Shown: piece after piece, positions 13,632 through 14,031 of the stretch | How the letters are laid out: every line of letters begins with the position of its first letter | How positions within the stretch are numbered: the stretch's first letter is position 1 | From: Lachnospiraceae bacterium | GTDB lineage: Bacteria > Bacillota > Clostridia > Lachnospirales > Lachnospiraceae | NCBI GenBank assembly: GCA_017476305.1 | Contig: JAFVAA010000555.1 | Location: forward strand, 1 to 14,031 | DNA length: 14,031 nucleotides | Direction: 5' to 3' | Program-made: the position numbers and the translations under genes | Notes under the pieces: generated by a model | The model's input: the letters and a program-made list of their open reading frames with translations, nothing else | What the model was told of the DNA's origin: nothing | Database searches by the model: none

Positions 13632-13833
13632 CTATGATTCATATACCACCATTTCCTTTCCAATCTCAAATATGGTATCATCCGGCAGTGGTGCATGAAG
13701 AAGACCGACCTGTTTATCCGGCATTTCCTCCTGAAACTGCAGCCTAAGCCCCGATAATTCAACTAGCGAAACAGGCTTTCCTTTTTCAATCAACAGATCA
13801 ATATCACTATCATTCGTAGCCGTTCCTTTTGCA
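13632..13833 (-). pseudogene. MNT-type nucleotidyltransferase gene, 5' end missing
   Basis: The frame ending at 13632 encodes about 66 residues of a minimal nucleotidyltransferase: AKGTATNDSDIDLLIEKGK with the GTA..SD.D catalytic core, then SLVELSGLRLQFQE, KQVGLLHAPLPD and EIGKEMVVYES. The usual start, about 30 residues ending FGSY before AKG, is absent. At that point (13832-13835) the sequence passes straight into the structured 146-bp repeat. The two metal-binding aspartates are kept, but without the Gly-Ser loop the protein should be inactive. MNT proteins often pair with HEPN toxins as antitoxins. No HEPN gene is visible, though it may lie beyond the right edge. Confidence 0.75.
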
Positions 13834-14031
13834 TGGGGGCACGGCACGCTTCGGCGTGCCAAAAAGAAAGAGCAGATGCTTTTGCACCTGCTTTTTCTTT
13901 TTATCATGCGGAAGATGGGGTGCTGCGTGCCAGTGGCACGCGCCTAGCACCGACCGAGCCGGAGGTGAGACCTTGGACATGGGGGCACGGCACGCTTCGG
14001 CGTGCCAAAAAGAAAGAGCAGATGCTTTTGC
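13832..14031. repeat. Structured tandem repeat, 146-bp period, cut by the right edge
   Basis: The 54 bases at 13832-13885 recur identically at 13978-14031, where the window ends, so at least 1.4 units are present and more may follow. One unit holds three strong hairpins: GGCACGC-TTCG-GCGTGCC (a UUCG-type tetraloop), a 15-pair stem AAAAAGAAAGAGCAG with its near complement around a TGC-TTTT-GCA loop (T-rich, terminator-like on the minus strand), and GCGTGCC-AGT-GGCACGC set inside GGTGCT/AGCACC. Composition is much more GC-rich than the surroundings. It resembles a non-coding RNA or a mobile palindromic repeat more than protein-coding DNA. Confidence 0.75.

Overview
The window reads as chromosome of a low-to-medium GC, spore-forming Clostridia, most likely a gut Lachnospiraceae-type species. 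The reasons are the sporulation sigma factor SigK, a VanRS-type two-component pair, a secreted pectic-galactan hydrolase with a ricin-type lectin domain, and strong AGGAGG ribosome sites. Every gene I can support lies on the minus strand, so transcription runs from high to low coordinates. I cannot name the species.

Right part (about 14.0 to 6.5 kb), read in the direction of transcription. First comes a tandem, strongly structured 146-bp repeat that abuts a beheaded nucleotidyltransferase gene. Next are a terminator, a short remnant resembling the start of the recombination gene on the left, and rsuA (16S rRNA pseudouridine synthase). A GH53 endo-galactanase follows, with a consensus promoter and a LacI-like operator, and then a secreted protein of unknown function with its own promoter and inverted-repeat operator. 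A VanR/VanS-like pair comes next, and a membrane-anchored C39-family peptidase closes this part. The promoters of the response regulator gene and of the peptidase gene share an identical 16-mer. It carries TTCTTAC half-sites in 11-bp phase (clear at the peptidase promoter, degenerate at the regulator promoter) and sits at the same distance from a -10 box. The simplest reading is that the regulator controls itself and the peptidase.

Middle part (about 6.1 to 2.4 kb). The 5' part of sigK breaks off just after the conserved RCI residues, where the skin element splits sigK in Bacillus subtilis. Beyond the break lies a worn prophage- or skin-like module. It holds a helix-turn-helix gene with an in-frame stop, a YqaJ-type exonuclease gene with frameshifts, a stop and an in-frame insert of two 18-bp palindromes, an apparently intact PIN-domain toxin-antitoxin pair with its own promoter, a Rad52/22-like annealing protein gene with an early stop, and a tiny Cys-rich ORF. 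The 3' part of sigK and the recombinase are not in the window.

Left part (about 2.35 kb to 1). A WYL-domain regulator, a GNAT acetyltransferase and the start of a membrane-anchored Cys/His-repeat protein run in the same direction with short gaps. They may form one transcription unit. Whether they lie inside or outside the sigK-inserted element cannot be told from this window.
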